64,000 nucleotides of DNA from Tetracladium setigerum (GCA_031472005.1 PZJY01000005.1:3038001-3102000); one strand, 5' to 3'; shown: positions 1-11,048, counted from the first letter of the stretch. Program-made: numbers and translations. Notes: a model not told the origin generated them from the sequence alone.

Positions 1-1
1 T

Positions 2-247
2 AATGGTCTCCTCCGTGGTCTCGGATTCCAGGAGGTGGGCGGCTACACGAATCTCTTCTGCTACTATGTGATTGCCATGCCGATTAGTTTTGGCACCGCG
101 TTTGGACTGGGGTGGGGTTTGGAGGGCTTGTGGACTGGCGTGGCTATTGCGTTGGGATTGGTGGCTGCGATTGAAGGGTGGTTTTTGGTGAGGACGGATT
201 GGGATTTGGCGGTTGAGGAGGCGCAGGGGAGGAATGAATCTGGTTGA
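2..247 (+). CDS. MATE-family efflux transporter, C-terminal end (partial)
   Basis: The open frame enters from the left edge and ends at TGA 245-247, leaving about 81 residues. They contain two hydrophobic helices (around YYVIAMPISFGTAFGLGWGL and TGVAIALGLVAAIEGWFLV) and the loop 'RGLGFQEVGGYTN', which matches the usual end of eukaryotic MATE transporters (…G.GRQ..GA..N...YY..G.P…), followed by a short charged tail with 'RTDWDLAVEEA', typical of fungal MATEs. MATE proteins export small organic molecules in exchange for H+ or Na+. The 5' part, with the first helices, lies outside the window, so substrate and full length cannot be judged. A GTG inside the frame at 35 is not a start. Confidence 0.8.
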   Translation, partial: NGLLRGLGFQEVGGYTNLFCYYVIAMPISFGTAFGLGWGLEGLWTGVAIALGLVAAIEGWFLVRTDWDLAVEEAQGRNESG

Positions 248-1620
248 AATATCCAGGATCTTGTGGATTTTTATCAGATGTAAGTTTGGGTTGGATGTTT
301 TTGTTTAATAATGGGTGGATACTCTGCTTTTTGGAGATGGTTGTTTTTGCTTCATACCCACCATTTTGCCATTACAATTTCTATGTATGTGAGCATATGC
401 CTACCTATTTCCTCCAATATATCTTGGCATCAAATTCTCGGCCAAGCCAATACTTGAGTTACTATATAGCGAATCCAAAATTATACTCACCTCTCAACTT
501 TGTCTTTTTTTTCCGCAACGATATCTCCTTCTGCAAGATCTTCACGTGACGCGGACAACCGCGGCCGCACTCGCCCGCATTTTTGGACACGAGATGGCTG
601 CAGAAGCAGCAGCCAAAGTGCTCGACACACTGTCGAAGGATGAAGGAAGCAACTCCTTGAGACGCCTATCTATATAATTGTAGATAGGAGCCAGACAGTC
701 CAGCGGAGGAGGTTGCTGGTCACTACAAAGTGATGAAGTGAAGTACGAAATACCAAATGCGGTAAGGCGTACTTCGGCAACTGGTGCTGGAGTTGGACCA
801 TGCCCGCATAGCGGTCCCTATGTGACAGCTGGAACCAAGTATGAATAACCGAATGAATGAATGAATCGATCCAAGGGATCCCGGATATCCGGTTCAGGCA
901 TGAGGTTATATATAAGCTAGATAGGTTCCTAGGTACAGCCGCTTGCAAAATCAGCTTCGCGTCTTTCGCTGAAAAGAAATTGTTAGCACAGACTATCTCG
1001 GCCATCTTTTGGCGTTAACGCCTGTAGCGGCCATGTGACCATTCCATGGAACCGTGCCCTAAGTGCACAGTATGAGATGCCAGGGTTTAGAGAAGTGTTG
1101 TCTTCCTGATCACTTCGTCTTGCCGGACAATTCCCTAAGTTCTATAGAAGATGTGCAAAACTGGTCAGATGTCATGCAGCAAACCGTAAGGCGGCCCGTT
1201 GCGGTGTTAGCTAAAAAAACGCGGAGGTGGTCCATGCTCACATTTTTAAGCGAAACGACACGAAGCCGATACTATAGATAAAGCTTCGTGCTCAACTTCA
1301 ACAGTATTCTTTCTGATTCTTAGTTACGATCAGTACCCCTTGTACGTGATACACCTGCCTCTTGATCATCAGAGATCCACCCACCCCTCTGTGTCCAAAT
1401 ACCTTAGGAAGCACGACCGTTACACTAGGTCGTGTTTAGGGGTGTTACCTTTCATAAATAGAAGTATGGTAGTCAAAATAAGGTTGAAAGCGATAGAGTT
1501 AACTTAGATTATAGGAGGAAGTGATCAAAATGCTCTCGAGATCGGTAACTCCCGACACTTGTGAGAAACTTGCTACGAAGGGCTGAGTGTCGACCATAGT
1601 TATGGAACCGATCTGTACTT
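248..1620. other. intergenic, no gene seen
   Basis: Short overlapping frames only, none with a recognisable domain or codon pattern. It holds the 3' ends of the MATE gene (left) and the leftward SDR gene (right), plus a short GAAT-type run near 851-866. Confidence 0.6.
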
Positions 1621-2616
1621 TCAAGCCAACCCAACAAGCTTGATCGAGTCGTTCCAAAGCCGGGCCTCACTCTCCGGATCGTACGCGTGTTTGGCGTACC
1701 CCTTAGAAAAACTGCCGCCACTCTCATCTGCAGGCTCTGCCTCAGCGAGGTCGTTCAAGAGCTTCCCTCCTGTTCCCTCCCACTGCTTGCCAATCGCCGC
1801 CCAGACAGTTGTTGCCGCTCCCTGTTCGGGACTCTTGATACGCTTCATGAGCGCCTCGTTGGATTTCATGCTCGCCACTAGCTCCGCGGGAAGATAACTC
1901 GAAAGGCCGGTGTCGATTTCACCAGGGTGCACGCTTAGACCATGAAGGCCTTGAGAGCCATATCGTCGCTCGAGCTCATTAGCGAAGTAAATGTTGGCCG
2001 TCTTCGACTGTCCATAGGCGACAAAGGGATGGTATACACCTTTCTGGAAGTTGTAGTTATCCGAGTCATTGATGCCGTGGATGCCATGTGCTGAAGAAGA
2101 AAGGCTGATAACTCGAGAGTTGAACTCGGGCGTGGAACCTGCAAGCAATGCCGGCTTGAGCAGTTGGAATAAGAGGAAGTGGGATAAGTGGTTAACTCCA
2201 AATTGCAGCTCGTGGCCATCATTGGTAAATTCAAGAGTCTGCACGGCCATAATTCCGGCATTGTTGATCAAGATATTGATCTTATCCGTCTGGGACAGAA
2301 TATACTTGGCGGCACCACGGACGCTTTCCAGAGACTCCTGGTTCATCTCAACAATCTCTATATAGTCAGAGTCGAAGATATCAGCCAAAGCAGTCTTAGC
2401 TTTAGCAAGGTTGCGGGCCGTCAGGAAGAGTCTTGCTCCAGTGGTCGCGAGAGAGCGGGCTGTTTCGATGCCAATACCCGACGAGGTGCCAGTGATGACA
2501 ATGACCTTATCCTCTAGCTTGCCCTCCAACCCTTCATCCTTAACAATCTGCAGCGCGGTTGGTCGGGCATCTCCAGCACCTTGAGGGCTGATGTGGGCTG
2601 CTGCGTAGCGAGACAT
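1621..2616 (-). CDS. short-chain dehydrogenase/reductase (retinol-dehydrogenase/WWOX-like)
   Basis: An intronless 331-residue protein of the classical/extended SDR fold. The cofactor motif TGTSSGIG lies near residues 43-50, the NNAG motif near 120, the catalytic Ser in the 'ISLSSSAHG' strand and the Tyr-Lys pair in 'YGQSKTANIYF'. The 'SVHPGEIDTGLSSYLP' segment and the C-terminal 'YDPESEARLWNDS' are typical of fungal relatives of retinol dehydrogenases and WW-domain oxidoreductases, which reduce carbonyls or oxidise alcohols with NAD(P). The Met at 2616 (MSRYAAAH) is chosen because this family usually starts a few residues before 'PQGAGDARPTALQIV'; an upstream Met at 2634 is possible. Substrate unknown. 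It shares an upstream region with the rightward DUF3425 gene. Confidence 0.9.
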   Translation of the reverse strand: MSRYAAAHISPQGAGDARPTALQIVKDEGLEGKLEDKVIVITGTSSGIGIETARSLATTGARLFLTARNLAKAKTALADIFDSDYIEIVEMNQESLESVRGAAKYILSQTDKINILINNAGIMAVQTLEFTNDGHELQFGVNHLSHFLLFQLLKPALLAGSTPEFNSRVISLSSSAHGIHGINDSDNYNFQKGVYHPFVAYGQSKTANIYFANELERRYGSQGLHGLSVHPGEIDTGLSSYLPAELVASMKSNEALMKRIKSPEQGAATTVWAAIGKQWEGTGGKLLNDLAEAEPADESGGSFSKGYAKHAYDPESEARLWNDSIKLVGLA

Positions 2617-3080
2617 GCTTGGTGATTTTATCAAGTGAGGCTTGGTATTGAAAGGTAGTGTAGGCGATTGTGGTTGAAGAAAAGTAGATGGTAGATTGGC
2701 TGGGGAAGAGATAATAGATCTTGGAATGCGAGTCCTCTGGATCTTTAATATCTGGTTTGGATCTATCTTGCCTGCTTACAAACGATCTTGTTCGTTACTG
2801 TTTTTCATACTACTACGTAGTATATCTGTACATAGCTCGCAGTTATCCCTTATCTCCGCGCCAGTGTTGCCTTTGGCAGCCGGTTGCTCTCCGCTTGTCA
2901 TGGAGTATGTATCCATACATACTCAGCAGTTAAGTCAATTCTCTCCTCTCCAATGCGGACTCTTCCATTGGAAACTCTTTGAGACATCCTGGGTTTAATT
3001 ATGGCTGACTCCTTTTTGCCATTCTCGTCCTACCGTCGTCAGAGTTAAGGCCAGGCAGGCCTGGCCACAGTTCCTTTTCG

Positions 3081-3300
3081 ACTGATGACAATTTCTGCCG
3101 TTCTAATCCTAGCGTCAGACTATGTCGATATATGTAACTCTATTTTAGCTGGCTGACAGCTTCTGCCGTTCTAGTCCTAGCGTCAGACTTCGTCCCCACA
3201 ACTCTATTTTAGCTGGCTGAAGGCTCCTGCCGTTCTAGTCCTAGCGTTGTAGTTAGAACAGTAACGTTATTCGGCTGGCTGACAACTTTTCCCGTTTTGG
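3081..3300. repeat. imperfect tandem repeat, about four units of 62-71 bp
   Basis: Units begin near 3081, 3152, 3215 and 3277 and share the core 'TCTGCCGTTCTAGTCCTAGC' (first unit with one change; last unit decayed to TTTCCCGTTTTGGGCTTAGC) and the spacer 'AACTCTATTTTAGCTGG'. The array lies 150-370 bp before the start of the DUF3425 gene and so is inside its likely promoter or 5' leader. No coding potential. It could be a local duplication of a regulatory segment. Confidence 0.75.
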
Positions 3301-3452
3301 GCTTAGCTCTCGGCTCGCTTCCACCTCTTCGTCTTCTTCATGGCGGTGGCCAGTCAGTTCGCCTCTTTTGAATATATCTTCATTCCCAGTTGTACTGATC
3401 GGTTTAGTTTTTTTAGTTTTTTTGTTTTGGCTATCCCTGTCCTCTTGCAAAC

Positions 3453-4457
3453 ATGAATGTCACTGACCACAATCCCGCTGTTGAGGAGAGGAAAGAAAGG
3501 AAGAGGCTGCAGAACCGGCTGAACCAGAGAGCGCACAGTAAGCCTGATTGCCAGGTCCCTCCAACCCCTTTTCCAGTCTTCATGTAGCTCACAGCACCGT
3601 TAGGGCAACGGATCAAGGATGAAGCCGATGCATACCCAGAGACTCGCAAGACTCCGTACCGTATTGAACGCTGGCGGTTGGTTCAACGTCCTCGCCTTTC
3701 GACCCAGACTTCTCTCCAAGCAGTCCCCAACTCGGGGCACGCTGCCAATGATCAACAAGTTCTTGAGCATGGAGATAGCCATCCACTTCAATCCCACGCA
3801 GCAAAGATCCGCAGGATACCTGGTGGAGCACTGCCTGGTCTCGAGCTCGATCCAACTCATGACTCCGACCCTTCTCTACCTGCTGATCACGTTTTGATTC
3901 ATCTAATCATCCACCACGTAACCCGAGGGTTCATGCAAAACAAGGGTCTGTTAAGATTGATGGCCAACTTCATCACCGTCCCTCACGATCCACCTATACA
4001 TCCCGACTTGGCAGCAGGGTGTGAAGTCGCCATAGTTCGGCCAACCCACCAAATAATGCCACACTGCCTCTTGCCAACCCAGCTTCAAATGAACTCTCCG
4101 CATCCCACGTGGATGGATATGTTCCCGTTTCCAGAAATCAGGGATAATCTCATCCGGAGGCAGCACAATTTTAATCATAAGAACTTTATGAAAGCTCTTG
4201 TAGGAGATCTGGTATACTTGATGTCACCACCTGGACAATCCCAAGTAGACCCAGTGTCGATGCCAAGCCTACCTGGACATGAAAGAGAGGGGTTTATTCT
4301 GTGGGGAGAGCCTCATTTGAAGGAGAACTGGGAGGCTACGCCGCTATTTATGACAAAATGGTCATGGGCTGTCGAGGGATGCCGTGAACTTGTCGACATC
4401 TCGAACAGATGGAGGATCATGAGAGGTGAAGATCCTCTCTTGATCCCTACTTCTTGA
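3453..4457 (+). CDS. bZIP-like transcription factor with DUF3425 domain
   Basis: Two exons, 3453-3537 and 3604-4457 (66-nt intron, donor GTAAGC, acceptor TTAG), give 312 residues. Exon 1 plus the junction reads as a bZIP-type basic region (KRLQNRLNQRAHRQR, about residues 18-32; the N…NQRA..R spacing resembles Yap-type bZIPs), but no leucine heptads follow. From about residue 130 the protein matches the fungal DUF3425 domain: 'LPADHVLIHLIIHHVTRGF', then 'HPTWMDMFPFPEIRDNLI', and a C-terminal 'FMTKWSWAVEGCRELVDISN' segment. Proteins of this architecture are presumed nuclear regulators of unknown targets. The intron is inferred, and joins the basic region in frame to the domain. Confidence in the family is high, in function low. 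Confidence 0.85.
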
Positions 4458-4872
4458 AAGCGGGCAACAACGCACTTGATAGTAAGTCTTTTATTGTAGA
4501 TGGCTTGATTGGCACCGGTGTATTCCTGATTTAGCTCGCCGAATGGGACTGATGCAATCATTAAAGATGAATTCAGAAATTCTTTTAAGATTGGAATGAC
4601 ACTAGCCCTGCAAACTATCGGGGAAGACTAGTCTAAATCATGCACTGCCGCTCCCATAGCAACACTATTCAGTTGCAGTGGAGCTAAGCGGCCCTGACGG
4701 AGTTTACGAGATAGCGCCAGAGTCATGGATGCCCGGCTGCACAACTACAATTAAAATTTCATACTTGGAGTCCGAGTTAAAAGACGAGGTGATCCGCATA
4801 CTCTTCCTGTCGATTATTCACCACATTCTCACCTCAGCTCTCTGTCACAGTTCATCCATTAACACTGCAAAT
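4458..4872. other. intergenic / promoter of next SDR
   Basis: No separate gene. The frame upstream of 4873 is open back to 4678, but it contains no SDR sequence and is read as 5' leader. Confidence 0.6.
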
Positions 4873-5793
4873 ATGCCATCCTTCAACCCTGACAAAGACA
4901 TTCCCGACCTCTCGGGCAAGGTCATACTCGTGACCGGAGGAAACGTTGGTCTGGGCAAGCAGACTATTCTTCAGCTCAGCAAACATAACCCGGCACACAT
5001 CTTCCTCGCCGCGCGAACAAAGTCCAAGGCCCTAGCCGCAGTCGAAGACATACGCAAGGCCGTTCCAGGCGCTGCGCCCATCACGTACCTCAACCTCGAC
5101 CTCACCTCCTTTGATAGCATCAAGAAGTTTGTCAAGGACTTCCACGCCCAGTCGCAGCAGCTCCACATCCTCATCAACAACGCCGCCATTATGGCCACCC
5201 CGGCTGGCACCACCAAGGAGGGCTATGAGATCCAGTTCGGCACCAACCACGTCGGCCACGCGCTCCTCACGAAGCTCCTGCTTCCTACCCTCAAGCATAC
5301 GGCCGCATCCACCACCCCGCCTCAGGACATCCGCATCATCAATATCGCCTCCTCCATGGAATCCAGTTCCCCCGCCACCAACACCTACGACTTCGACAAG
5401 CTCAAGACAGACATGGCCTCCACATCGACATGGACCCGCTATGGCATCTCAAAGGTCGCCAATATTCACCACGCCCGGGCGCTCTCCCGCCGCCACCCGG
5501 AGATCCGCTCCATCTCGCTGCACCCAGGCGTCGTCAACACCAACCTCACGAACGGCGTAGGCGCCAGTTGGCCCCTGATGAAACCCCTCCTACCCTTGAT
5601 CAGTTTGTTTCTTACCAGCGTGTGGAGCGGCACTAAGAATCAGTTGTGGGCCGCTGTCAGTCCCGACGCCAAGTCAGGCGAGTTCTACTATCCCGTCGGT
5701 ATCACGGGCAAAGGGTCCCAGCAGTCGTGCAACAAGGCTCTTGAGGACGCGCTCTGGGACTGGACGGAGAAGGAACTTGAGGGACATGCGTGA
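4873..5793 (+). CDS. short-chain dehydrogenase/reductase
   Basis: Intronless, 306 residues from the Met of 'MPSFNPDKDIPDLSGKV'. Cofactor motif TGGNVGLG at about residues 23-30, NNAA variant of the NNAG motif ('ILINNAAIMATP'), Ser in 'IINIASSMESSS', Tyr-Lys in 'YGISKVANIHHARAL', then 'ISLHPGVVNTNLTNG'. This is the classical fungal SDR type near retinol-dehydrogenase-like and protochlorophyllide-reductase-like enzymes. The start was set at 4873 because upstream codons (4678-4872) are not SDR-like. The coding sequence is markedly C-rich in third positions compared with its flanks. Product and pathway unknown. Confidence 0.9.
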   Translation: MPSFNPDKDIPDLSGKVILVTGGNVGLGKQTILQLSKHNPAHIFLAARTKSKALAAVEDIRKAVPGAAPITYLNLDLTSFDSIKKFVKDFHAQSQQLHILINNAAIMATPAGTTKEGYEIQFGTNHVGHALLTKLLLPTLKHTAASTTPPQDIRIINIASSMESSSPATNTYDFDKLKTDMASTSTWTRYGISKVANIHHARALSRRHPEIRSISLHPGVVNTNLTNGVGASWPLMKPLLPLISLFLTSVWSGTKNQLWAAVSPDAKSGEFYYPVGITGKGSQQSCNKALEDALWDWTEKELEGHA

Positions 5794-6710
5794 GTAGCTA
5801 TGATAGAGCTCTGTATACCCCTCAATTGAGAATGTGGGTTGGTGTAGAGTTGGGAATTAAGAGTAGCCGTCTTAGTAAGATTGTTTCGTATGTTTTTGGC
5901 ATTGAGGGATTTGAATAACTCAATTTATTATCGTAATATGACTAGCGTTTTGCAAATGTTTCTATTCGAGGCTTCTCAGCTCTTGCAATCCTCCGATGTT
6001 CCTGATGTGTGAGAAATCCTCCTTGGTAGATCCAGCAGCCTTGAAGCTTATGAGACATTAAGACAACGAAGATCTGTGCTAGTGCGAATGCGATCGATAG
6101 GGAATGGAGGGGGACAAAACCAATTGTTTTGTGGTTTTGGTGGGAAGATGTTGGTCTGCTGTTGTAGGTGGTTAATATAGGGACAGTAGTTATTTAATTT
6201 TGGGGTGGCTAAAGTACTTGTTTTGCTCTTGTTGTGTTAGTGTGTGGTTTGCTTTTATCAGCGGAGATTTCCAGGGAAGACACACACTGCTTGAATTGAG
6301 AACAAGGAACTGGACCCTTTCTTCCCTGGAGTTTGAACTGTTTCCTAAAATTCTATCGATATTTTTGGATTATCTACCTATCCCATTTAGTTTTATCAAA
6401 AGGGTTTTAGCTCCTTGGGCGGGCAGCACAGAAAAATCAACCTCTTTCAGGCTTCAGATCACTCACGAGCCAGTGGCTTCTTAAATCATGAGAATCCCAT
6501 CTTTCTATTACAAAATCCCGCGCAATTGCCATCACAACCATATAACCATGACACTAAATCCTGTACCTTTTCAGCCACCCTATAGGTTTCTTCGAACTTC
6601 GAACTATCACAACCTGCATCGCAATCCAGAACAATGCAATAGAAGTCCAATACTCCACAAAGAGGGCTCAAAAACTCTCTGTCAGACTATCCCAACATTT
6701 ATACCTCAGC
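5794..6710. other. intergenic between convergent genes
   Basis: Between the 3' ends of the SDR (plus) and the epimerase (minus). AT-rich, short frames only; nothing supported. Confidence 0.6.
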
Positions 6711-7949
6711 TTATGCAGAGTTCTCCGCCGAAGCCAATCCTCGCAAACGACGTGGCAATTCCAGCATTGCACGACCGTTGTGATAGGGACATTTCCAAGC
6801 ATTAATCGTTGGAGGTTGTTTCTCCCAACTGGAAGTTTGAAGGGTACATTGCCATTCACCCTTCTCGTGAATCATGTGCTTTTTAATAAAGCCCCAGGAG
6901 CGCTTGACAGCTTCCAGGTACTTCAAGTCGCCAGTGATCTCGAAGGCGTTCGCAAAACCGACCAGTGCTTCCGCTTGACTCCACCAATCCTTGTCTGGTT
7001 TCGTCAAACCTTGACTTGCCGATGCTTCCATGGGAAGGCCGCCGTCTTCGTCCATGCCTTCAGCGATAGTTACATCCGCAATTTTCACGGCTAGATCGCG
7101 AGTTGTCTTGATCAAGTCCGCATCCTGCAGTACTTCGGCGGTATCAACCAGTAACCAGGCGGCTTCGATATCGTGTCCGTAGGAGATTTGATCCCCTTCA
7201 ACATTCCATTCGGCATCCATGAAGAGCATAAGATGGCTGGTCTTGGGGTTTAAAATCTTTGATAACACTATGTGGACCAGTGCCGTCAGTTGTGTTTTCA
7301 ATCCTGCGTCAGGCCAGACACGTAGAAGGTTGGTGTATGCTTCAAAGACGTGAAGGTGCGTATTCTGCGACTTGGCGTTGGTTATTCCCATGTAGCTCTC
7401 TAGGTCAGAAGGAAGTGGCTCCCATTCTTCACTCAACCATTCAAGATATCCACCATATTTGTGATCAAGTGCATGTTGCTCAATCAAATGGTACAGACGC
7501 TTTGCTTGCTCTGATGATTTTTCGTTCCCCGTTGCCCGAAAGTACTCGCTGTAGCCGTAGATTGCAAAGACCTGAGCGTAGATCTGCTTGTGGACTTGGT
7601 GCTTTTCTCCATTTCCTTTCACCGACCAGAAAACTCCTCCGTGCGTCTTATCCCAGAAGGTGGCCTCGAGTTCCTTGAAAGCGTAATCGGCAAGTGCGAT
7701 GAGAGCTTCGTCTTTGTATTTCAGGTAGGCGGATGAGAAGGTCCACAGAATTCGGCTGCAGAGCAGGGAGGTTCGCACTGCATCCGGATCACCAACGCCA
7801 TCGGTAGATACCTCGCCATAGAAGCCTCCAGATGGATCAGAGGCGTATTTAAGCCAGAATGGCAATATATTGTTGTTCAATTCGTTCTCGAATTCATTGG
7901 CTAATTGGAGTAATTCCTCCGATGGAATGATCCGCGTTGAAGAAGACAT
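6711..7949 (-). CDS. N-acylglucosamine/cellobiose 2-epimerase family protein
   Basis: A single intronless frame of 412 residues with the (alpha/alpha)6-barrel AGE/cellobiose 2-epimerase signature along its whole length: 'TSLLCSRILWTFSSAY' (about 60-75), 'KQIYAQVFAIYGYSEYFRAT' (121-140), 'NTHLHVFEAY' (196-205), 'SYGHDIEAAWLL' (256-267), 'DWWSQAEALVGF' (321-332) and 'WKCPYHNGRAMLEL' (385-398). The histidines at about 200, 259 and 390 fall where the catalytic or essential histidines of cellobiose 2-epimerases lie, so the active site looks complete. Such enzymes epimerise C2 of reducing glucose/mannose units of sugars. No signal peptide, so likely cytosolic. The pattern is closer to the bacterial cellobiose epimerase branch than to animal renin-binding AGE; substrate is inference. 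Confidence 0.92.
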   Translation of the reverse strand: MSSSTRIIPSEELLQLANEFENELNNNILPFWLKYASDPSGGFYGEVSTDGVGDPDAVRTSLLCSRILWTFSSAYLKYKDEALIALADYAFKELEATFWDKTHGGVFWSVKGNGEKHQVHKQIYAQVFAIYGYSEYFRATGNEKSSEQAKRLYHLIEQHALDHKYGGYLEWLSEEWEPLPSDLESYMGITNAKSQNTHLHVFEAYTNLLRVWPDAGLKTQLTALVHIVLSKILNPKTSHLMLFMDAEWNVEGDQISYGHDIEAAWLLVDTAEVLQDADLIKTTRDLAVKIADVTIAEGMDEDGGLPMEASASQGLTKPDKDWWSQAEALVGFANAFEITGDLKYLEAVKRSWGFIKKHMIHEKGEWQCTLQTSSWEKQPPTINAWKCPYHNGRAMLELPRRLRGLASAENSA

Positions 7950-9600
7950 CGCAGTTGCTGATATAACGATACAACGAAACTTTTCGTCTTATGTTTCTGC
8001 AGTACAATGCACAATGGAAAGCCACTGACGCCGAAGCGTTGGACGTGGGGTGGCGAGCATTTTGAGGTTTCTGTTCCTTACCTTTTCCCCAGTATAATGC
8101 GGAAGAAGCAACTCCGTAGAGTGCGGCGCATTCTGTCTTGTACAGTACGTACTGCACCTGAGCATACAGCATGACAGCATCGGCATTTATATACGAGGTC
8201 GCACTGGTTGTTAAAGCGATGTGATGGATTGAGCCTAAGAAGGGTTGATAGAAGGGGGATGGAGGGGCGGAAGTTTTGAGGTCCAAATACAGTACCTATT
8301 TCTGCCAAGGCCAATGTGGCGTGACTCCATTCCTTGACCACGTTGGAATGCTTCACCTCACAACCATCTCATGACCATCTCATATATTTTACTACCGATC
8401 TATGTGAAACGCCAAAAATAGGTCTTAGAAGTCAATAGCAGTCATCAATCTTCTGATATTCCAGCTTGCCCTCTTCATTCACAGTCAATACAAAGAGCGT
8501 CATCCATGCCATTCCAGAAGCAGATTTTCAGGTACGCTCGCTCGCTCGCTCCCTCACCTTGTGTTTGTGTCCCCAGAATTCATATATTGCTAGACGAACC
8601 ACTACCATGTCACTATATACATCAACGGTCATCTCTCGAGTCCCTCTCGTTCATTTTACGCGTTAGGTTTTTCTAGCCCTCCGCTCGCATGGGTATTCTT
8701 TTTCCTCATCCCTTCCTCGACGGATGAAGGATGAAGGTGAAGGCTGAAATTCAGCCTACGCCTGAACGAATGTGTACCATTCTGAGAAAAAGTGATCGTA
8801 TCACTGAGCTCATTTGTTCCACTCTTATGTTCTCTATCTTCCGAACTATATTGGATTTCACGTGCTCATTGATGTTAGTATGATTCGACGAGTCTTCAAC
8901 AGTCAGATCTTTGATTCATATCTAGCAGGAGGACCTGTCCAGTGGCAGCCAATCTAATGAGCTAAAAATGCTCGTTTTAAGGACTGCAATGCTAGACCTG
9001 ATCAATGAGAGAGGGGACGGGGAGAGCAAGACTTCATGGATTTGAGTCGTTGACCAGCCTTCTTATTTATTTCGGAGTTACAGTTCAAAGCACCACATCG
9101 TCGCCTGTGCTTCCCTGCACGATCTTGCTCTATCTCGATTGCTTCATAAATTATCTAAAGTTTCTTCTGTATTAAACCCCCTTCAATTGTAGTTGTGCGC
9201 TAAGAGCAGAGCTTGAGGTTTGGTCCGTTTCCATGACAGAAGCCCGGAATACGTCGACCTTATTTCTTGCCTGCTCAGTTTCAAAGTCTTGAATGTTGTT
9301 ATATATACTATTTTATTTTCCGCGAATTTCTATCTTCAGACAATGTTTAAGCAGCCGTCGATTGTTGACGAAGTTCAACAATGCCATGTGATGCTTCGAA
9401 ATGTGGCGCTGTCACGCAATGCAAGCGCTCATCCGATTCGTGGAGAAGAGGTGGTGGGGGATGCATTCGATCATTAGGTTATCACTTATCTCCCGCCATC
9501 TCGAAAGGAACTGTTTTGTTCCTCGCAAGTTTTATTCTTTCTACAACTCCAAGTATCACTGTTTTCGTCAATTGATCAATTGATCCTGATTCTGAGCACG
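7950..9600. other. long intergenic region, divergent promoters
   Basis: Lies between the start of the epimerase (minus) and the AEC carrier (plus). Contains a CGCT repeat at about 8536-8550 and several pyrimidine-rich stretches; no frame here resembles a known protein. Confidence 0.6.
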
Positions 9601-11048
9601 ATGGGAGACCTCGGGCTTCTCAATTCCTTCCTGGCGGCTATCCAGGCCAGCTTGTCGGTCCTTCTCGTAATCTTCTATGGAGGGGTAGCTGCCAAACTCA
9701 ATCTCCTGGACAGCGCAGCGGCCAAAAAGATATCCAAAATATGCGTCAAGATGTTTCTTCCTGCTCTCCTCCTCACTCAAATTGGCTCGGAGTTGCACTC
9801 TGGTTCAGCTCACCGATATGGTCTTATTCTCATATGGGCATTTGTCTGCCATCTCATCTCATTCTTTATCGGAATTGCAGCGCATCTACTATTCGGCATG
9901 CCAGATTGGATCACAGTCGCTATTATGTTCAATAACACCACCAGTTACCCATTACTTCTCATTCAAGCTCTCGACGAGACCGGAATCCTTAAGAATCTCA
10001 TTATAACTGATGAAACAACGCACGCAGCAATCTCACGAGCGAAGTCGTATTTCCTTGTATTCGCTACCGTCTCAAGTTGTCTAACTTTTGCAATTGGGCC
10101 AAGATTGATTGATGGAGAGCATGCACCGGATTCCGAGACTGCGAGTGATAAGGATGACGAGGAGGATGGGTACGATGGAGACGAGGAGACGGAAGTGAGA
10201 GGACGAGACTTCTCGGATGGAGAAGTATCGCCAACAGAGCAGAGTCAATTGCTACTCTTCCCCTCCCAATTCCGCCGCCAATCCGTGGTTCCCGTCTCAT
10301 TCTTCCCATCGAAACCGCGAGAAGGCAATACCAAATCCACGACTCTCCAAGACCGCCGTCCAACGATCATTGCCAAGACGAGGTGGTTCCAACTCAGTGA
10401 CCGCGCGCGCTGGTGGTTACTTTTTGCTTATGATTTCGTGAACGCACCAGTTATTGGGGCATTGTTGGGCGCTGTTGTGGGACTTGTACCTGCTCTGCGT
10501 GTTGCCTTCTTCAGTGATACCCAAGATGGAGGAATATTCACAGCATGGTTCACCGAATCCCTTCGCAACATCGGAAGTCTTTTCGTCCCCTTACCGGTTT
10601 TGATAGCTGGAGTCTCACTCTACACGGCCCATCAGCGCTCGGTATCCACCGAAAATTCCGACCACAAGGAGTCCGGGACACCAGTCTTAGCCACACTATT
10701 CATCTTGGTTGTCAGATTTGTTGTTTGGCCAGTGTTCAGTATTGGGGTCATTTACTATCTGGCGAGTAGGACGCTTATCTTAGGAGATGATCCCATGTTG
10801 TGGTTTGCGATGATTCTGATGCCGACGGGACCTCCGGCCATGAAGCTTATTACCATGGTGGAAGTTAGTGACGCGAGCGAGGAGGATGAGCATAAGATTG
10901 CAAAATTATTGACTGTGAGTACTGGATATATATTCTGCTTTCTTACGAGATGTGATGACTAAGAGTGGAACAGGTATCCTACATTATTTCCCCTGTGTTG
11001 GCGTTCACAGTTGTGGGAGCTTTGAAAGCAAGCCAAGCCGCCATTTAG
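9601..11048 (+). CDS. auxin efflux carrier (AEC/PIN-like) family membrane protein
   Basis: Exons 9601-10914 and 10974-11048 (59-nt intron, GTGAGT…CAG) encode 462 residues. About five hydrophobic helices at the N-terminus (from 'LNSFLAAIQASLSVLLVIFY', residues 6-25), with the family's 'NNTTSYPLLLIQAL' motif near 107-120, then a charged cytosolic loop of about 120 residues (acidic 'DKDDEEDGYDGDEETE'), then further helices including 'VNAPVIGALLGAVVGLVPAL' and 'LWFAMILMPTGPPAMKL'. The last exon supplies the final helix ending 'VVGALKASQAAI'. Fungal members resemble yeast ER-located transporters and plant PIN-LIKES; the substrate is unknown. The start at 9601 (MGDLGLL) is preferred to a Met 21 bp upstream. 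Confidence 0.92.

Noticed and set aside
3081..3300. CRISPR-like array
   Set aside because: Units are imperfect, the spacers are also repeated, and the host is eukaryotic; it is a plain tandem repeat.
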